The notes under the pieces: generated by a model
The model's database searches: none
The model's input: only the letters and a program-made list of their open reading frames with translations
What the model was told of the DNA's origin: nothing
Position numbers and translations under genes: made by a program
Shown: one piece after another, positions 29,716-40,259 of the stretch
How the letters are laid out: each line of letters begins with the position of its first letter
Position numbering within the stretch: the first letter of the stretch is position 1
Assembly: GCA_018067145.1 (NCBI GenBank)
Contig: JAGPVD010000038.1
Location: 1 to 48,274, forward strand
Reading direction: 5' to 3'
Length of the DNA: 48,274 nucleotides
Source of the DNA: Methyloceanibacter sp.
GTDB taxonomy: Bacteria > Pseudomonadota > Alphaproteobacteria > Rhizobiales > Methyloligellaceae

Positions 29716-29743
29716 AATATACAAACTTTCTTCGAGGTTTCAA
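29716..29743 (-). promoter_or_regulatory. Predicted sigma70-type promoter for the rimP-nusA-infB operon
   Basis: Minus strand TTGAAA (29743-29738), 16-nt spacer, TATATT (29721-29716). Confidence 0.55.
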
Positions 29744-29803
29744 GCAATCCTCATCGGAAAAAATCCTTAATTTCCAGGGCTGCGACTCTCCCCAGAGGCC
29801 CGG

Positions 29804-30514
29804 CTAGAGGCGCTGCCATCTGAGATAGACAGGCTTGAGGCCGCTCAAGGCCTTCTGTTCGTAGCGCGTCGGCACCAAATCGGCTGGCCGGTCCCGCCAA
29901 TCCGCCGCGCGGGAGGCGAGCCAGGCAAAGGCGTCGCTGCGCTTCACCGTGAGCAACGCCTGGCCGGCATAGTCGGTGTCGTCGCTGGCAAAGCGCAGCT
30001 CGCCGCCCGGCGCAATCACGCGGGCAAGCTCGGTGACCAACTCTCGTGAGACCAGTCTTCGCTTTTGCTGCCGCTTCTTCGGCCAGGGGTCGGGAAACAA
30101 AATGAACACGCGGTTGAGCGCATTGTCGGGAAGCCAAGACAGCATGTCGCGGGCGTCGCCGTCATGGACGTGCACCGTTTTGAGGCTGCGATCTTCGATG
30201 CCTCCGAGTAGGGCGGCGACGCCATTGATAAAAGGCTCGCAGCCAATAAAGCCAATGTCGGGGTGACGTTCCGCCTGCCACAGAAGATGCTCGCCCGATC
30301 CGAAGCCGATTTCGAGCCACACTTCGCGAACCGGACCCGAGAACAGCGTGCGCAAGTCGCTTGGGGGTTTGCTTTCAAGGTCGGGACGCAAGCGGGGCAG
30401 CAGGTCGGTGATCAACCGCTTTTTGCGCGGGCTTAAGCGTTTGCCCTTACGCCTGCCATAGGACCTGAGCTGTCTGGTCTCGGCCTTCGCCTGGTCTTGG
30501 TTGTCCTTGTTCAT
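29804..30514 (-). CDS. trmB: tRNA (guanine-N7-)-methyltransferase TrmB
   Basis: VWLEIGFGSGEHLLWQAERHPDIGFIGCEPFINGVA...RVFILFPDPWPKKRQQKRRLVSRELVTELARVIAPGGELRFASDDTDYAGQ; start taken at MNKDNQDQ, excluding REP-derived N-terminal sequence. Confidence 0.94.
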   Translation of the reverse strand: MNKDNQDQAKAETRQLRSYGRRKGKRLSPRKKRLITDLLPRLRPDLESKPPSDLRTLFSGPVREVWLEIGFGSGEHLLWQAERHPDIGFIGCEPFINGVAALLGGIEDRSLKTVHVHDGDARDMLSWLPDNALNRVFILFPDPWPKKRQQKRRLVSRELVTELARVIAPGGELRFASDDTDYAGQALLTVKRSDAFAWLASRAADWRDRPADLVPTRYEQKALSGLKPVYLRWQRL

Positions 30515-30575
30515 GTCGGCCTTGTGCCGGGCATGGGCGGATTTTTCCATCCCAAAAATAGATTTTGAAACGAAA

Positions 30576-30598
30576 ATGGCCGGGACAAGCCCGACCAT
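30576..30598. repeat. REP-like intergenic palindrome between trmB and metK
   Basis: atggccggg-acaag-cccgaccat, one mismatch; spurious translations MVGLVPAIF and HGRACPGHFR match peptides commonly produced by alphaproteobacterial intergenic repeats. Confidence 0.65.
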
Positions 30599-30627
30599 GA
30601 CGCAAATCTTTCTTGGCAGTACGGAGG

Positions 30628-31806
30628 CTAGGAGAGCTCGCTCCGGATCGGTTCGACGAGGTCGAGACGCTCCCAGGAGAAGCCGCCGTCATTGTCCGGC
30701 TGCCGTCCGAAATGGCCGTAAGCGGCCGTGCGTTCATAGATCGGGCGGCTGAGGTCAAGATGCTCTCTGATGCCGCGCGGGCTTAAGTCCATCACCTTGC
30801 GGAGCACATTCTCCAGGTCCTCTTCGGCGATGCTGCCCGTGCCGTGCAGGTCGGCATAAAGCGACAGAGGCTGCGACACGCCAATGGCGTAGGAGACTTG
30901 CAGCGTGCATTTGTCGGCAAGGCCAGCCGCCACGACGTTCTTGGCGAGATAGCGCGCAGCATAAGCCGCCGAGCGATCGACCTTGGTAGGGTCCTTGCCG
31001 GAGAAAGCGCCGCCGCCGTGAGGCGCCGCGCCACCATAGGTGTCGACGATGATCTTGCGTCCCGTGAGGCCCGCGTCGCCATCCGGTCCGCCAATCACAA
31101 ACCGCCCGGTTGGGTTGACGTAGAGTTGCGTATTGGCGTCGACCCAGCCCTTTGGCATCACCTCGTCGATGATGGCTTTGACGATCTCCCTGAGATGTTC
31201 CTGGCTCGTCTCTTCGCTGTGCTGCGTTGAGACCACGATGGAGTCGGCGCGCACCGGCTTGCCGTCTTCATAGACCAGCGTCACTTGGCTCTTGGCATCG
31301 GGGCCAAGCTCCATGCGGCCCGCGTGCCGGGCTTTCGCCATCTCGTGCAGGATGATGTGGGAATAATGAATCGGCGCCGGCATGAGCGGCTCAGTCTCGC
31401 GGCAGGCGTAACCGAACATGATGCCCTGATCGCCCGCGCCCTCGTCCTTATCGCTGTCGCTATCGGCGTCCACGCCTCGGGCGATGTCCACCGACTGCTC
31501 GTGAAGGTAATTTTCGAAGTCGGCTTTGGCCCAATGGAAGCCATCCTGCTCATACCCGATCTCGCGTACGGCGCGCCGTGCGGCGTCCTCAATATTTTGA
31601 TGCGTGACGCTCTCGGGCCCGCGCACTTCACCGGCCAGCACAATGCGGTTCGTGGTGACGAGCGTTTCGCAGGCCACCCGAGAAAGAGGATCGGCAGCCA
31701 GATAGAGATCGACAACGGCATCGGAGATGCGGTCGCAGACTTTGTCGGGATGACCTTCCGACACGGATTCACTGGTAAAAAGATAATTCGCCCGGGACAC
31801 TGGCAC
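30628..31806 (-). CDS. metK: S-adenosylmethionine synthetase (GTG start)
   Basis: [66 protein letters not shown]. Confidence 0.97.
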   Translation of the reverse strand: MPVSRANYLFTSESVSEGHPDKVCDRISDAVVDLYLAADPLSRVACETLVTTNRIVLAGEVRGPESVTHQNIEDAARRAVREIGYEQDGFHWAKADFENYLHEQSVDIARGVDADSDSDKDEGAGDQGIMFGYACRETEPLMPAPIHYSHIILHEMAKARHAGRMELGPDAKSQVTLVYEDGKPVRADSIVVSTQHSEETSQEHLREIVKAIIDEVMPKGWVDANTQLYVNPTGRFVIGGPDGDAGLTGRKIIVDTYGGAAPHGGGAFSGKDPTKVDRSAAYAARYLAKNVVAAGLADKCTLQVSYAIGVSQPLSLYADLHGTGSIAEEDLENVLRKVMDLSPRGIREHLDLSRPIYERTAAYGHFGRQPDNDGGFSWERLDLVEPIRSELS

Positions 31807-31821
31807 CCCCTATGAAATAAC

Positions 31822-31841
31822 AGAAAAGGCCGAGCGGCCTT
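31822..31841 (-). terminator. Intrinsic terminator-like hairpin just upstream of metK
   Basis: Minus strand AAGGCC-GCTC-GGCCTT followed by TTCTGTTATTT, about 20 nt before the metK GTG and downstream of the Xre gene. Confidence 0.7.
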
Positions 31842-31906
31842 AAAGATCGCGCCCGGTTCTGGCAACCGTGGGGCCGGAGGTCAAGCTTCGGCAATCAAGC
31901 GGCTAA

Positions 31907-32323
31907 TTAGGCGGCGCTGACGTCCGGGCCCAGGGCTCGAACCAGATCGACCACGCTCTTGCGAACCTTTCCGTCGCCAATCTTGACGAATGCGCGGTTC
32001 AGTTCCAACCCTTCCCGGCTATTCAGGAATTCCAGGATGAAGCCCTCGGAATCGGCTTTGGCCATGCCTGGCGTCGAACCGGTCTCGCCGGCAAAGGGTG
32101 CTTCCTCGAAGAAAAACTGCACCGGGACGTCGAGGATCTTCGAAATATGAAACAGCCGGCTCGCGCCGATGCGGTTCACACCCTTCTCGTATTTCTGGAC
32201 CTGCTGAAATGTGAGGCCCATGCTGTTGCCAAGCCGCTCCTGGCTCATGCCGAGCAGCATCCGACGTAGTCGCACCCTGCTGCCGACGTGAATATCAACG
32301 GGATTAGGCTTTTTATCTGCCAT
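31907..32323 (-). CDS. Xre-family transcriptional regulator (PraR-like)
   Basis: IHVGSRVRLRRMLLGMSQERLGNSMGLTFQQVQKYEKGVNRIGASRLFHISKILDVPVQFFFEEAP: HTH_3 domain with the conserved alphaproteobacterial architecture; adjacent to metK. Confidence 0.88.
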   Translation of the reverse strand: MADKKPNPVDIHVGSRVRLRRMLLGMSQERLGNSMGLTFQQVQKYEKGVNRIGASRLFHISKILDVPVQFFFEEAPFAGETGSTPGMAKADSEGFILEFLNSREGLELNRAFVKIGDGKVRKSVVDLVRALGPDVSAA

Positions 32324-32434
32324 TCGCTTCTCGCAATATCCTTGAGGCTAAAAAATATGGATGTTTTCAGTGTATTAGTTGGGGGCCGAGAGGCCGTTCA
32401 CGTAAAATTGTTCTAGGGTGGGCACTAAAGGTCG

Positions 32435-34072
32435 TCAAGTTCGCACCCGCTCGCACCTGCGGCACACAAGCCAACCCAAGATGGCGAATACTAATGCGAA
32501 GATTTCGAGGATAAATCCGAGTTCCACGAAGGGTGTTCGCGGGCCCACTTTGGGCAGATAAGCATCCACAAAACCTCTTTCGCCGAGACCGATTCTGGCG
32601 AGGACGCGGCCATAACCGTCAATAACCGCGGAGATGCCGGTGTTGGCGGCGCGTATGACCGGTAAACCTTGTTCGACGGCGCGCACTTGAGCCTGGTGGA
32701 AATGCTGAAAAGGACCAGCGCTCGCCCCAAACCAGGCGTCATTCGTGACATTGATCAGCCATCCGGGTCGCTTCATCTTGTCGGTGACATCATCGGGGAA
32801 AATGATCTCAAAACAAATGAGTGGGCTCGCCGGTGGCGCTCCCGGAATGGGCAACAGTCGCGGACCGGTTCCTTCGGTAAAGCCGCCGCGAATGCCTGTC
32901 ATCTGCATGAAGCCGAGGCTCTCAAGAAAATCTTGAAACGGTAGATATTCGCCGAACGGCACGAGATGAATCTTGTCGTAGCCGCCGATAACCGCACCCC
33001 CGTCGTCGATCACCAGCAGGCTATTGAAGATGCGTCGGCGGTTCAGCCGTCCGCCCGCGCTCCGTTCGTTGCCGAGGCGTGCCGAGCCCACAAGTAACGA
33101 CGTGTCTTGGGGAAGCGCGTCGCCGATGGCGGTCAGCGCGTCTGGCGCATCGGCGAGGAGAAAGGGGACGGCAGTCTCTGGCCAGATGACGAGATTGACC
33201 TCATCAATTCCAGGCCGCCTAGTGAGATCAAGATAGTCGGCGAAGATCTCGGCGCTGTTCTCGGTCTGCCATTTATTGGCTTGGTCGATATTTGCTTGGA
33301 CGATGCGCAGCCGCACGTCCGTCGGGGTATCGACAGCGGCCGCAAGCCGGCGGTCGCCCCACACAAAACCGAGCCCAAGTGCCACCAGCAGAAGAGCGGC
33401 CAGCGCCGTGGCTCCCTTGCTTGGAGCTTGGCCGGCACTCAAGCTTGCTCCAGGTGCCGCGAACAACAGGACCGCCACGATGCTCAGCGCGTAGACGCCA
33501 AGAAGGGCCGCGAGCTGCATCAATGGACCCTCGGGCAGGAGCCCGTAGCCAATCAGATTCCATGGCAGCCCGGTCAGCACATGGCCACGGGCGTAGTCGG
33601 CGAGGCCGAGGGCTATTGCCAGTGCGAAGACGCGGCCTGCACCGGGGCGCCACATGGCAATGGCGAGGGCGCAGGCGGCAGCGAAGAAGAGGGCCATGCC
33701 CGCAGGCATCGCCGTCATGACGAAGGGGATCAGCCAGGCATGGCGCCAGGGTTCCACCAGGAAGGCCTCGGCCATCCAGTAGAATCCAGCGAGAAAATAA
33801 CCGAATCCGAACCAAAATCCGGTGAGGGCTGCGTATTGCAGCCGGATGGGCCACTGCGGGCCTCGCGCGTGGCAGCCGTCGAGAAGCCACACGAGGCCAC
33901 CAAAGGTCACGAACAGCACCGGCCAGGCATGCACCGGCGCGAATGCGAGCGCGGACAGCGCCCCGAGAAAGACCGTGAAGGCAGCCCGCTTTAGCCCCTG
34001 CAACTGACCAATCCAGGCCGCGACCTGGGTCATGGCCGATGGAGAGTGCGGGTGAGGGGGCTTGGGAGTCAT
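32435..34072 (-). CDS. lnt: Apolipoprotein N-acyltransferase
   Basis: Multi-TM N-terminus; nitrilase domain VIWPETAVPFLL, YDKIHLVPFGEYLPF, LICFEIIFPD, NVTNDAWFGASAGPFQHFHQAQVRAVEQGLPVIRAANTGIS. Confidence 0.96.
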   Translation of the reverse strand: MTPKPPHPHSPSAMTQVAAWIGQLQGLKRAAFTVFLGALSALAFAPVHAWPVLFVTFGGLVWLLDGCHARGPQWPIRLQYAALTGFWFGFGYFLAGFYWMAEAFLVEPWRHAWLIPFVMTAMPAGMALFFAAACALAIAMWRPGAGRVFALAIALGLADYARGHVLTGLPWNLIGYGLLPEGPLMQLAALLGVYALSIVAVLLFAAPGASLSAGQAPSKGATALAALLLVALGLGFVWGDRRLAAAVDTPTDVRLRIVQANIDQANKWQTENSAEIFADYLDLTRRPGIDEVNLVIWPETAVPFLLADAPDALTAIGDALPQDTSLLVGSARLGNERSAGGRLNRRRIFNSLLVIDDGGAVIGGYDKIHLVPFGEYLPFQDFLESLGFMQMTGIRGGFTEGTGPRLLPIPGAPPASPLICFEIIFPDDVTDKMKRPGWLINVTNDAWFGASAGPFQHFHQAQVRAVEQGLPVIRAANTGISAVIDGYGRVLARIGLGERGFVDAYLPKVGPRTPFVELGFILEIFALVFAILGWLVCRRCERVRT

Positions 34073-34137
34073 GGCAGGAGAGTCATGGCATTGCTGCCTA
34101 GCTCACCTCAACCCTGTTCGATGGAACGAGACGAGCT

Positions 34138-35124
34138 TTAAGGCGCGCTCTTGTCCGCCTTCTTGTATGTCTTGGCGCAGGCTTTGGTGGAGTCTGGATC
34201 TTTAGGAAGATGGATGCGGAGCTTCTTGATCCGGCGCGGATCGGCTTCGAGGACTTCGAATTCGATGCCACTTGGATGACGCACGAGCTCGCCCCGTGCC
34301 GGCACGCACCCCGCAATCGCGAACACAACGCCGCCGAGCGTGTCGATGTCTTCTTCCTGTTCATCCGAGACCAGTTCGACGCCGAGATGCTGCTCGAGTT
34401 CTTCAACCAGCGTCCGCGCATCGGCTAACAGCCCGAGCCGTGGGTCGACGCGGATCATGGGGCCTTCATCGACGTCGTGCTCGTCGGCGATCTCGCCCAC
34501 GACTTCCTCCACCAAGTCCTCGATGGAGACAAGACCGTCAGTGCCGCCATATTCGTCGACCACGAGAGCAAGATGAAGCTGCGAGGTTTGCATCTTCAGG
34601 AGCAGGTCGAGAACCGGCATGGAGCCCGGCACGTAGATCAGTTCGCGCGCGATACTGATCGCTCCGACAGTTCGCTTGAGGTCGACCTTGCTGAGATCGA
34701 TCCCGTCTCTGCCGTTCGTTTCTTCGGTGATCCACGACATGAGATCGCGGATGTGGATCATGCCGAGGGGATCGTCGAGGGTCTCGCGATAGACGGGAAG
34801 GCGCGAATGCTCCGCCTGGCGAAACACGCGCATCATTTCCTCGACCGTGACATCGTCTTCGACCGCCACGATGTCGGCGCGCGGCACCATCACGTCTTCG
34901 ACCGTGAGCTTGTCGAAGCGCAGGATGCGCAGCAGCATGCTCCGCTCCTGGGCGCTCAGCGCGTCGCTGTCGCTGCGGGCGAGCTCATCCTCAATCCGCT
35001 CGCGAAGGTCGGGCCCTTCGCCAAGGCCAAGCTTTTGCAGTATGCGCTCGAACCAAGACGCGTCTTCGTCGGCGCGGCGTGCCTGCTCGGCTTCATGTTC
35101 GTGGTCGGCTAGCGGGTCGCTCAT
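34138..35124 (-). CDS. Hemolysin/CorC-family CBS-domain protein
   Basis: LTVEDVMVPRADIVAVEDDVTVEEMMRVFRQAEHSRLPVYRETLDDPLGMIHIRDLM; LALVVDEYGGTDGLVSIEDLVEEVVGEIADEHD. Confidence 0.94.
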   Translation of the reverse strand: MSDPLADHEHEAEQARRADEDASWFERILQKLGLGEGPDLRERIEDELARSDSDALSAQERSMLLRILRFDKLTVEDVMVPRADIVAVEDDVTVEEMMRVFRQAEHSRLPVYRETLDDPLGMIHIRDLMSWITEETNGRDGIDLSKVDLKRTVGAISIARELIYVPGSMPVLDLLLKMQTSQLHLALVVDEYGGTDGLVSIEDLVEEVVGEIADEHDVDEGPMIRVDPRLGLLADARTLVEELEQHLGVELVSDEQEEDIDTLGGVVFAIAGCVPARGELVRHPSGIEFEVLEADPRRIKKLRIHLPKDPDSTKACAKTYKKADKSAP

Positions 35125-35663
35125 GGCGTCACCTCTGCAAGGCCGGTCGCGCTCTCACCTTGATAAGGGTCAGCAATTCCGATCGACGCGAGCGCGCGTG
35201 TTTCCAGAGCTTCCATCCGCTCTGCCTCGTCATCCTGCATGTGATCGAGGCCAAGCAAATGAAGCACGCCATGCACGACGAGATGAGAGACATGGTCCGC
35301 AAACGGCGTGTTCCCGTCATTTGCTTCTCGTTGTGTGGTCTCAAAAGCAATCACGATATCGCCAAGCGGGCCCGGTTCGCCGGGAACATCGCCCGCTGGA
35401 AACGACAACACATTGGTGGGCGCATCCTTACCGCGCCAAGTGCGATTGAGTTCAGCCATCTCCGCATCGTCCGTCAGGACGATGGTGGCGTCATAGGCGG
35501 CTTGATTTTCGGGGATAACCACGGCGAAACCCGCCTGCGCGGCGCGCTCCACCAAAGCATCGCCGGCCTTGCTGTCCTCCCAGGCGCCGCCATGACGAAC
35601 GATCTCGACGGCGAGCACCGCGGAAGGCTCTGCATTGCTGCGACTAGGGCCACCCTCAGTCAT
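35121..35663 (-). CDS. ybeY: Endoribonuclease YbeY
   Basis: Zn motif HLVVHGVLHLLGLDHMQDDEAERME; ELNRTWRGKDAPTNVLSFP. Confidence 0.96.
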   Translation of the reverse strand: MTEGGPSRSNAEPSAVLAVEIVRHGGAWEDSKAGDALVERAAQAGFAVVIPENQAAYDATIVLTDDAEMAELNRTWRGKDAPTNVLSFPAGDVPGEPGPLGDIVIAFETTQREANDGNTPFADHVSHLVVHGVLHLLGLDHMQDDEAERMEALETRALASIGIADPYQGESATGLAEVTP

Positions 35664-36754
35664 GTGCGCTCACCGTCTTTGGGAGCGGCCTCATAGGCCT
35701 CGACAATCCGGCCCACCAGTTCGCGGCGCACCACGTCGGATTTGTCGAAGGCGATGTTGTCGATCTCGTCGATGCCGCGCAGCGTCTCGATCGCGTCGTT
35801 CAGCCCGGAATCCTTGCCCGGTGGCAAGTCGACTTGCGTCGGGTCGCCGGTCACGATCATTTTGCTGCCTTCGCCAAGCCGCGTCAGAAACATTTTGAGC
35901 TGAACCGAGGTGCAGTTTTGCGCTTCATCGAGAATGACAATGGCATGGGAAAGCGTGCGTCCGCGCATGAAGGCCAGCGGGGCAATCTCTATCACGCCGT
36001 CAGTCAGCCCGCGCTCGACTTGCTCCAGTGCAAGCACGTCATACAGCGCGTCGTAAAGCGGGCGTAAATATGGGTCGACTTTCTCGCGCATGTCGCCGGG
36101 AAGGAAGCCGAGCCGCTCTCCGGCCTCAACCGCTGGCCGCGACAGGATCAAGCGGTCGCAAGTCCCGGCTTCGAGACAGGCTGCCGCGAAGGCGACCGCG
36201 AGATAGGTCTTGCCGGTCCCGGCGGGCCCGGTGGCGAAAACGAGGGAGTTGCGCTGGAGCGATTCGATATACGCACTTTGCGAAGGCGTGCGCGCCGTGA
36301 TGAGCCGCTTGCGGGTGCGGATCTGTTGGGCGGTGGCAACCGGCGCGCTGGTTTCAGCGTCCTGGCTAGGCGGGGCCGCACTGGCATGGCTGATAGCGCC
36401 GGCCACGTCGCCAGCGCCGATGGTCTCGCCTTGTGCCAAACGACGATAAAGATGTTCGAGGACCGACTTTGCGGCCGCGCAGGCATCTTCGGGTCCGCGC
36501 AGCGCCACGGCATTGCCGTTGACCACGGCCTTGATGCCAAGGCGGTCCTCTAAGACGACAAGATTTGCGTCAAAATGGCCGAAGAGGTCGCGTGCGAGCC
36601 CCGTATCATCGAAGTAAACGACGATGGGCTCTCCATTTCCATTGGCTAGCGCCGCTTCGCTGCGTTTCGCCGTTGCTTCACGTCCGCGCGTCAATGATGT
36701 CTTCCGAACGCTGGCCTTGCTCGTCACTGGGCCGCCTGAACCGGCTCGCGCCAT
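35660..36754 (-). CDS. PhoH-family ATPase
   Basis: [95 protein letters not shown]. Confidence 0.95.
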   Translation of the reverse strand: MARAGSGGPVTSKASVRKTSLTRGREATAKRSEAALANGNGEPIVVYFDDTGLARDLFGHFDANLVVLEDRLGIKAVVNGNAVALRGPEDACAAAKSVLEHLYRRLAQGETIGAGDVAGAISHASAAPPSQDAETSAPVATAQQIRTRKRLITARTPSQSAYIESLQRNSLVFATGPAGTGKTYLAVAFAAACLEAGTCDRLILSRPAVEAGERLGFLPGDMREKVDPYLRPLYDALYDVLALEQVERGLTDGVIEIAPLAFMRGRTLSHAIVILDEAQNCTSVQLKMFLTRLGEGSKMIVTGDPTQVDLPPGKDSGLNDAIETLRGIDEIDNIAFDKSDVVRRELVGRIVEAYEAAPKDGERT

Positions 36755-38157
36755 TCAATTCCTGATTTCATGACACCCGTGAGACTGTTCGGCCCAGCGG
36801 ACGAGATGTCAACCTCGGCGATCTCGCCGATCAGCGTCTCGGGGCCATCCACGTGCACAGCCTGGAGATACGGCGAGCGCCCGCGGATTTGCCCTGGATT
36901 TCGGCCTTTGCTCTCGAACAACACAGGCAGGCTGCGGCCAACCAATTGCCGGTCGAAGCTGCGGCGGCCCTCTTCAAGCAATGTCTGCAAGGCGGCGAGG
37001 CGCTCCTTCTTGGCGGCCTCGGGGACTTGGTCTTCCAGGTTCGCCGCCGGCGTTCCGGGCCGGGCGCTATATTTGAAAGAATAGGCCTGGGCGAAGCCGA
37101 CGCGGGCCACCAAGTCCAATGTCGCCTCGAAATCGGCGTCGGTCTCGCCGGGGAAGCCCACGATGATGTCGGTGGAGAGCGCAAGGTCGGTGCGCGCGGC
37201 ACGTATTCTCGCAATCAACGCCTCGTATTCTTCCGCCGTGTGCTTCCGGTTCATGGCCGCCAGAATGCGGTCCGATCCCGACTGGAATGGCAAATGGAGA
37301 TACGGCATCAATTTTTGTTCGTCGCCGAACAGCGCGATGAGGTCGTCGTCCATGTCGTGCGGGTGGCTGGTGGTGAAGCGCAAGCGCTCGATGGACGGGA
37401 TTTCGCCGAGCCGCCGCAACAGCTGCGCCAGGGGCCAGGACTCGCCGTCCGGCCCGTCACCGTGATAGGCGTTGACGTTCTGACCGAGCAGCGTGACTTC
37501 GCGCACGCCGCGTGTGGCGAGCCGCTCCACCTCGGCGACGACTTCGCCAGGCGTTCGCGAATATTCCGAGCCGCGCGTGTAAGGCACCACGCAGAATGTG
37601 CAGAATTTATCGCAACCCTCCTGGACAGTAACGAAGGCCGAGACTTGGCGTTTGCCGTCTGCGCGTTGCGGCAGTTCTGCGAATTTCTCCTCCGCTGGGA
37701 AGTCGGTCTCGACCAGGACCTTGCCGGTCGACGAGACCTCGGCGACCAAGTCGGCGAGGCGGTGCAGGCTTTGCGGCCCTACCACGATGTCGACGACGGG
37801 TGCGCGGGAGACAATCTCTTTGCCCTCGGCCTGGGCGACGCAACCGGCGACGGCCACCATGGTGTCGCGGCCTTCGGTCTTCCGCGCCTCCTTGGCCTTC
37901 CGAAGACGCCCAAGCTCGGAATAGACCTTCTCCGCCGCCTTCTCGCGGATATGGCAGGTGTTGAGAACGACCAGATCGGCGTCATAGACGTCGTCGGTGA
38001 GCTGAAAACCGGCAGGCTGAAGCGCTTCGGCCATGCGCTCGGAATCATACGCATTCATCTGGCAGCCGAAGGTCTTGATATGCAGCTTCTTTGCCGCGGT
38101 CTTGTCGGGGCTTTGCGTCATGGTCCGCTTGTTGGGGCTGAGGCCGACTTTCGTCAA
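36724..38157 (-). CDS. miaB: tRNA-2-methylthio-N6-isopentenyladenosine synthase
   Basis: [23 protein letters not shown]; radical [45 protein letters not shown]. Confidence 0.96.
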   Translation of the reverse strand: MTKVGLSPNKRTMTQSPDKTAAKKLHIKTFGCQMNAYDSERMAEALQPAGFQLTDDVYDADLVVLNTCHIREKAAEKVYSELGRLRKAKEARKTEGRDTMVAVAGCVAQAEGKEIVSRAPVVDIVVGPQSLHRLADLVAEVSSTGKVLVETDFPAEEKFAELPQRADGKRQVSAFVTVQEGCDKFCTFCVVPYTRGSEYSRTPGEVVAEVERLATRGVREVTLLGQNVNAYHGDGPDGESWPLAQLLRRLGEIPSIERLRFTTSHPHDMDDDLIALFGDEQKLMPYLHLPFQSGSDRILAAMNRKHTAEEYEALIARIRAARTDLALSTDIIVGFPGETDADFEATLDLVARVGFAQAYSFKYSARPGTPAANLEDQVPEAAKKERLAALQTLLEEGRRSFDRQLVGRSLPVLFESKGRNPGQIRGRSPYLQAVHVDGPETLIGEIAEVDISSAGPNSLTGVMKSGIEWREPVQAAQ

Positions 38158-38186
38158 GGGGTTGCTTGGATCTTTAGGCTTTACGC

Positions 38187-40259
38187 TTACTGGAGCCGCA
38201 CGACAACGCTGTCCACCGTGCCAGCGGCGTCCGTCACCGTAAGCCGCACGAAGCCCGGCCCGTCAGGCTCGAAAAACAGCGTTCGCGGCGCGTTGGTTGT
38301 CTTCAAGGGCAGGCCGTTGACCAGCACGTTCAGCGGCGGCGTGCCCCCGGCAATCTTTATGGCCATGGGGTCGAGCGCCGCGCCATCCATGAATAGCGCC
38401 AGGCTCGCGCCATTTGGCGGAAACACGATGCGGACTTTCTGGGCCAATGGGTCGGCGACACTGCCGCTAGCGGCAAAGCGCCGGAGCGGTGGTGGCAGTC
38501 TCGACGTGGACGAGGCCAGAACGCCCTTTGGCGCGGGCGGCAGGGCCTTGACGTCTCGCCCTAGTCTGGCGAAGGCATCGAATAGGATCGGCGCTGCTGT
38601 GCCCCGCCCAACGAGGTTGATGACCGGCGCGCCATCGGGGCGTCCGACCCAGACGCCAATCGTGTGTTTCCCATCGAACCCGACCGCCCAGGCGTCGCGA
38701 TAGCCGTAGCTGGTGCCAGTCTTAAAGGCGATGTGGTCGCCAAGTGCGTTCTCAGGCGGCGGTGCGCCACGCAGCACGTCGCCCACATACCAGGCGGCGA
38801 CCGGCTCCATCAGACGTTTGCGGGAAGGTGGCGCAGCGTCGAGACGCTCGATAACCGGCGCCACACTGCCCTGGCGTGCGAGCCCGGAATAGAGTGTGGT
38901 GAGGTCGAGCAAGCTAATGCCGATGCCGCCAAGGCCGAGCGCCAGCCCTGGCGTTTCGTGCTTCGGCAGCACCAGCGACGCGCCTGCATCCGACAGCCGT
39001 GCCAGCAGCCGGCTCGGACCGACCGCGTCGAGCACGGCGACCGCTGGCACGTTAAGTGACTGTTGCAGGGCTCGGCGCACCGTCACCGTGCCCTGAAATG
39101 TTTGATCGAAATTCTCCGGCGCGTAATCGCCATAGCGGATCGGCCGGTCCTCGATCATTGTCTCCGGGTGCACCAGCCCGTCTTCAAAACCAAGTCCATA
39201 GATAAAGGGCTTGAGTGCCGAGCCCGGCGAGCGCACGGCGCGGGTCAGATCCACCTGGCCTGCGCGGGCGACATCGAAATAGTCGGGCGAGGCGACACGG
39301 GCCAGAATCTCGCCGGTCGCATTGTCTAACACCACGATCGCCGCCGACATCGCCTCGCCGAGGCTTGCGGCGCGCTTGCGGGCCAGCGCCTCGAGCCGCC
39401 GCTGCAACCGGCCGTCGATGGTGAGATGGATGATCCTCTTTGCGTCCGTCGCCGCCATCGCCTCATCGGCGGCGTGGGGCGCGCTGAGCGGCATGGCCTT
39501 GCGGGCAGTCGGCACAGGCTCGGTCTTGGCCCGGGCAATCTCGCTGGCACTGAACGGGCCATGGCCCGCGATGCGGTCGAGCACGCGGTCGCGTGTGGCC
39601 CGCGCCTTCTCCGGATGCCGGTCCGGCCGGCGATATTCCGGCGACTGCGGCAACGCCACTAGAAGGGCTGCTTCGCCCAAGGTCAGCCGGCGCGGCTCCT
39701 TGCCGAAATAGGCGAGGGACGCGGCGCGGATGCCCTCGAGATTGCCGCCATAAGGTGCGAGCATCAGATAGAGAGCGAGGATCTCATCCTTGCTCAGTGC
39801 CCATTCGAGTTGCAGTCCTCGTGCGGCTTGCTTGAGCTTGGCGTGAACGGAGCGCTCCTGGCGCGGCTCCAAGAGCCGCGCGACCTGCATGGAGATGGTG
39901 GAGCCGCCGGAGACGATGCGGCCTTGGCTCGCGAGCTGATAGGCAGCGCGCATCATGGCCAACGGGTCGACGCCGCGATGGGCGAAGAAGCGCTTGTCCT
40001 CATAGGCGAGCAGCGCCTCTAGGAAGCGCGGGTCCACATCGGCCCTTGTGGCTGGAAGCCGCCAGCGTCCCTCGCTGGTGAGATAACCGCGCAGCAGATC
40101 GCCGTCGCGGTCGAGCACCGTGGGGGAGACTTCGAGATTTTGTCCAAGCGGTGCTGGCCCGAGAGATTGGACGAACCCAGCCGCACCGCCGGCGACTGCC
40201 GCCGCGGTCCACACAATGCCTATGGTGCCATAGGATGCCCGGCGTCTGAGGGTGCTCAT
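38187..40259 (-). CDS. pbpC: Penicillin-binding protein 1C
   Basis: Transglycosylase [19 protein letters not shown]...[16 protein letters not shown]; transpeptidase [19 protein letters not shown] and [20 protein letters not shown]-terminal BiPBP_C-like domain. Confidence 0.95.
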   Translation of the reverse strand: MSTLRRRASYGTIGIVWTAAAVAGGAAGFVQSLGPAPLGQNLEVSPTVLDRDGDLLRGYLTSEGRWRLPATRADVDPRFLEALLAYEDKRFFAHRGVDPLAMMRAAYQLASQGRIVSGGSTISMQVARLLEPRQERSVHAKLKQAARGLQLEWALSKDEILALYLMLAPYGGNLEGIRAASLAYFGKEPRRLTLGEAALLVALPQSPEYRRPDRHPEKARATRDRVLDRIAGHGPFSASEIARAKTEPVPTARKAMPLSAPHAADEAMAATDAKRIIHLTIDGRLQRRLEALARKRAASLGEAMSAAIVVLDNATGEILARVASPDYFDVARAGQVDLTRAVRSPGSALKPFIYGLGFEDGLVHPETMIEDRPIRYGDYAPENFDQTFQGTVTVRRALQQSLNVPAVAVLDAVGPSRLLARLSDAGASLVLPKHETPGLALGLGGIGISLLDLTTLYSGLARQGSVAPVIERLDAAPPSRKRLMEPVAAWYVGDVLRGAPPPENALGDHIAFKTGTSYGYRDAWAVGFDGKHTIGVWVGRPDGAPVINLVGRGTAAPILFDAFARLGRDVKALPPAPKGVLASSTSRLPPPLRRFAASGSVADPLAQKVRIVFPPNGASLALFMDGAALDPMAIKIAGGTPPLNVLVNGLPLKTTNAPRTLFFEPDGPGFVRLTVTDAAGTVDSVVVRLQ

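Noticed and set aside
29606-29803. Search for a metY-type initiator tRNA upstream of rimP as in E. coli
   Set aside because: No tRNA-like acceptor/T-loop sequence found; only a promoter-like site and a terminator hairpin.
31851-31880. GGCAACC-containing stretch resembling a SAM-I core near metK
   Set aside because: The motif is on the plus strand while metK is on the minus strand; the rest of the SAM-I consensus is absent.
36853-38703. 616-aa plus-strand ORF antisense to miaB and the 3' end of pbpC
   Set aside because: Shadow ORF of strong GC-rich genes; no motif and no SD-type context distinguishing it.
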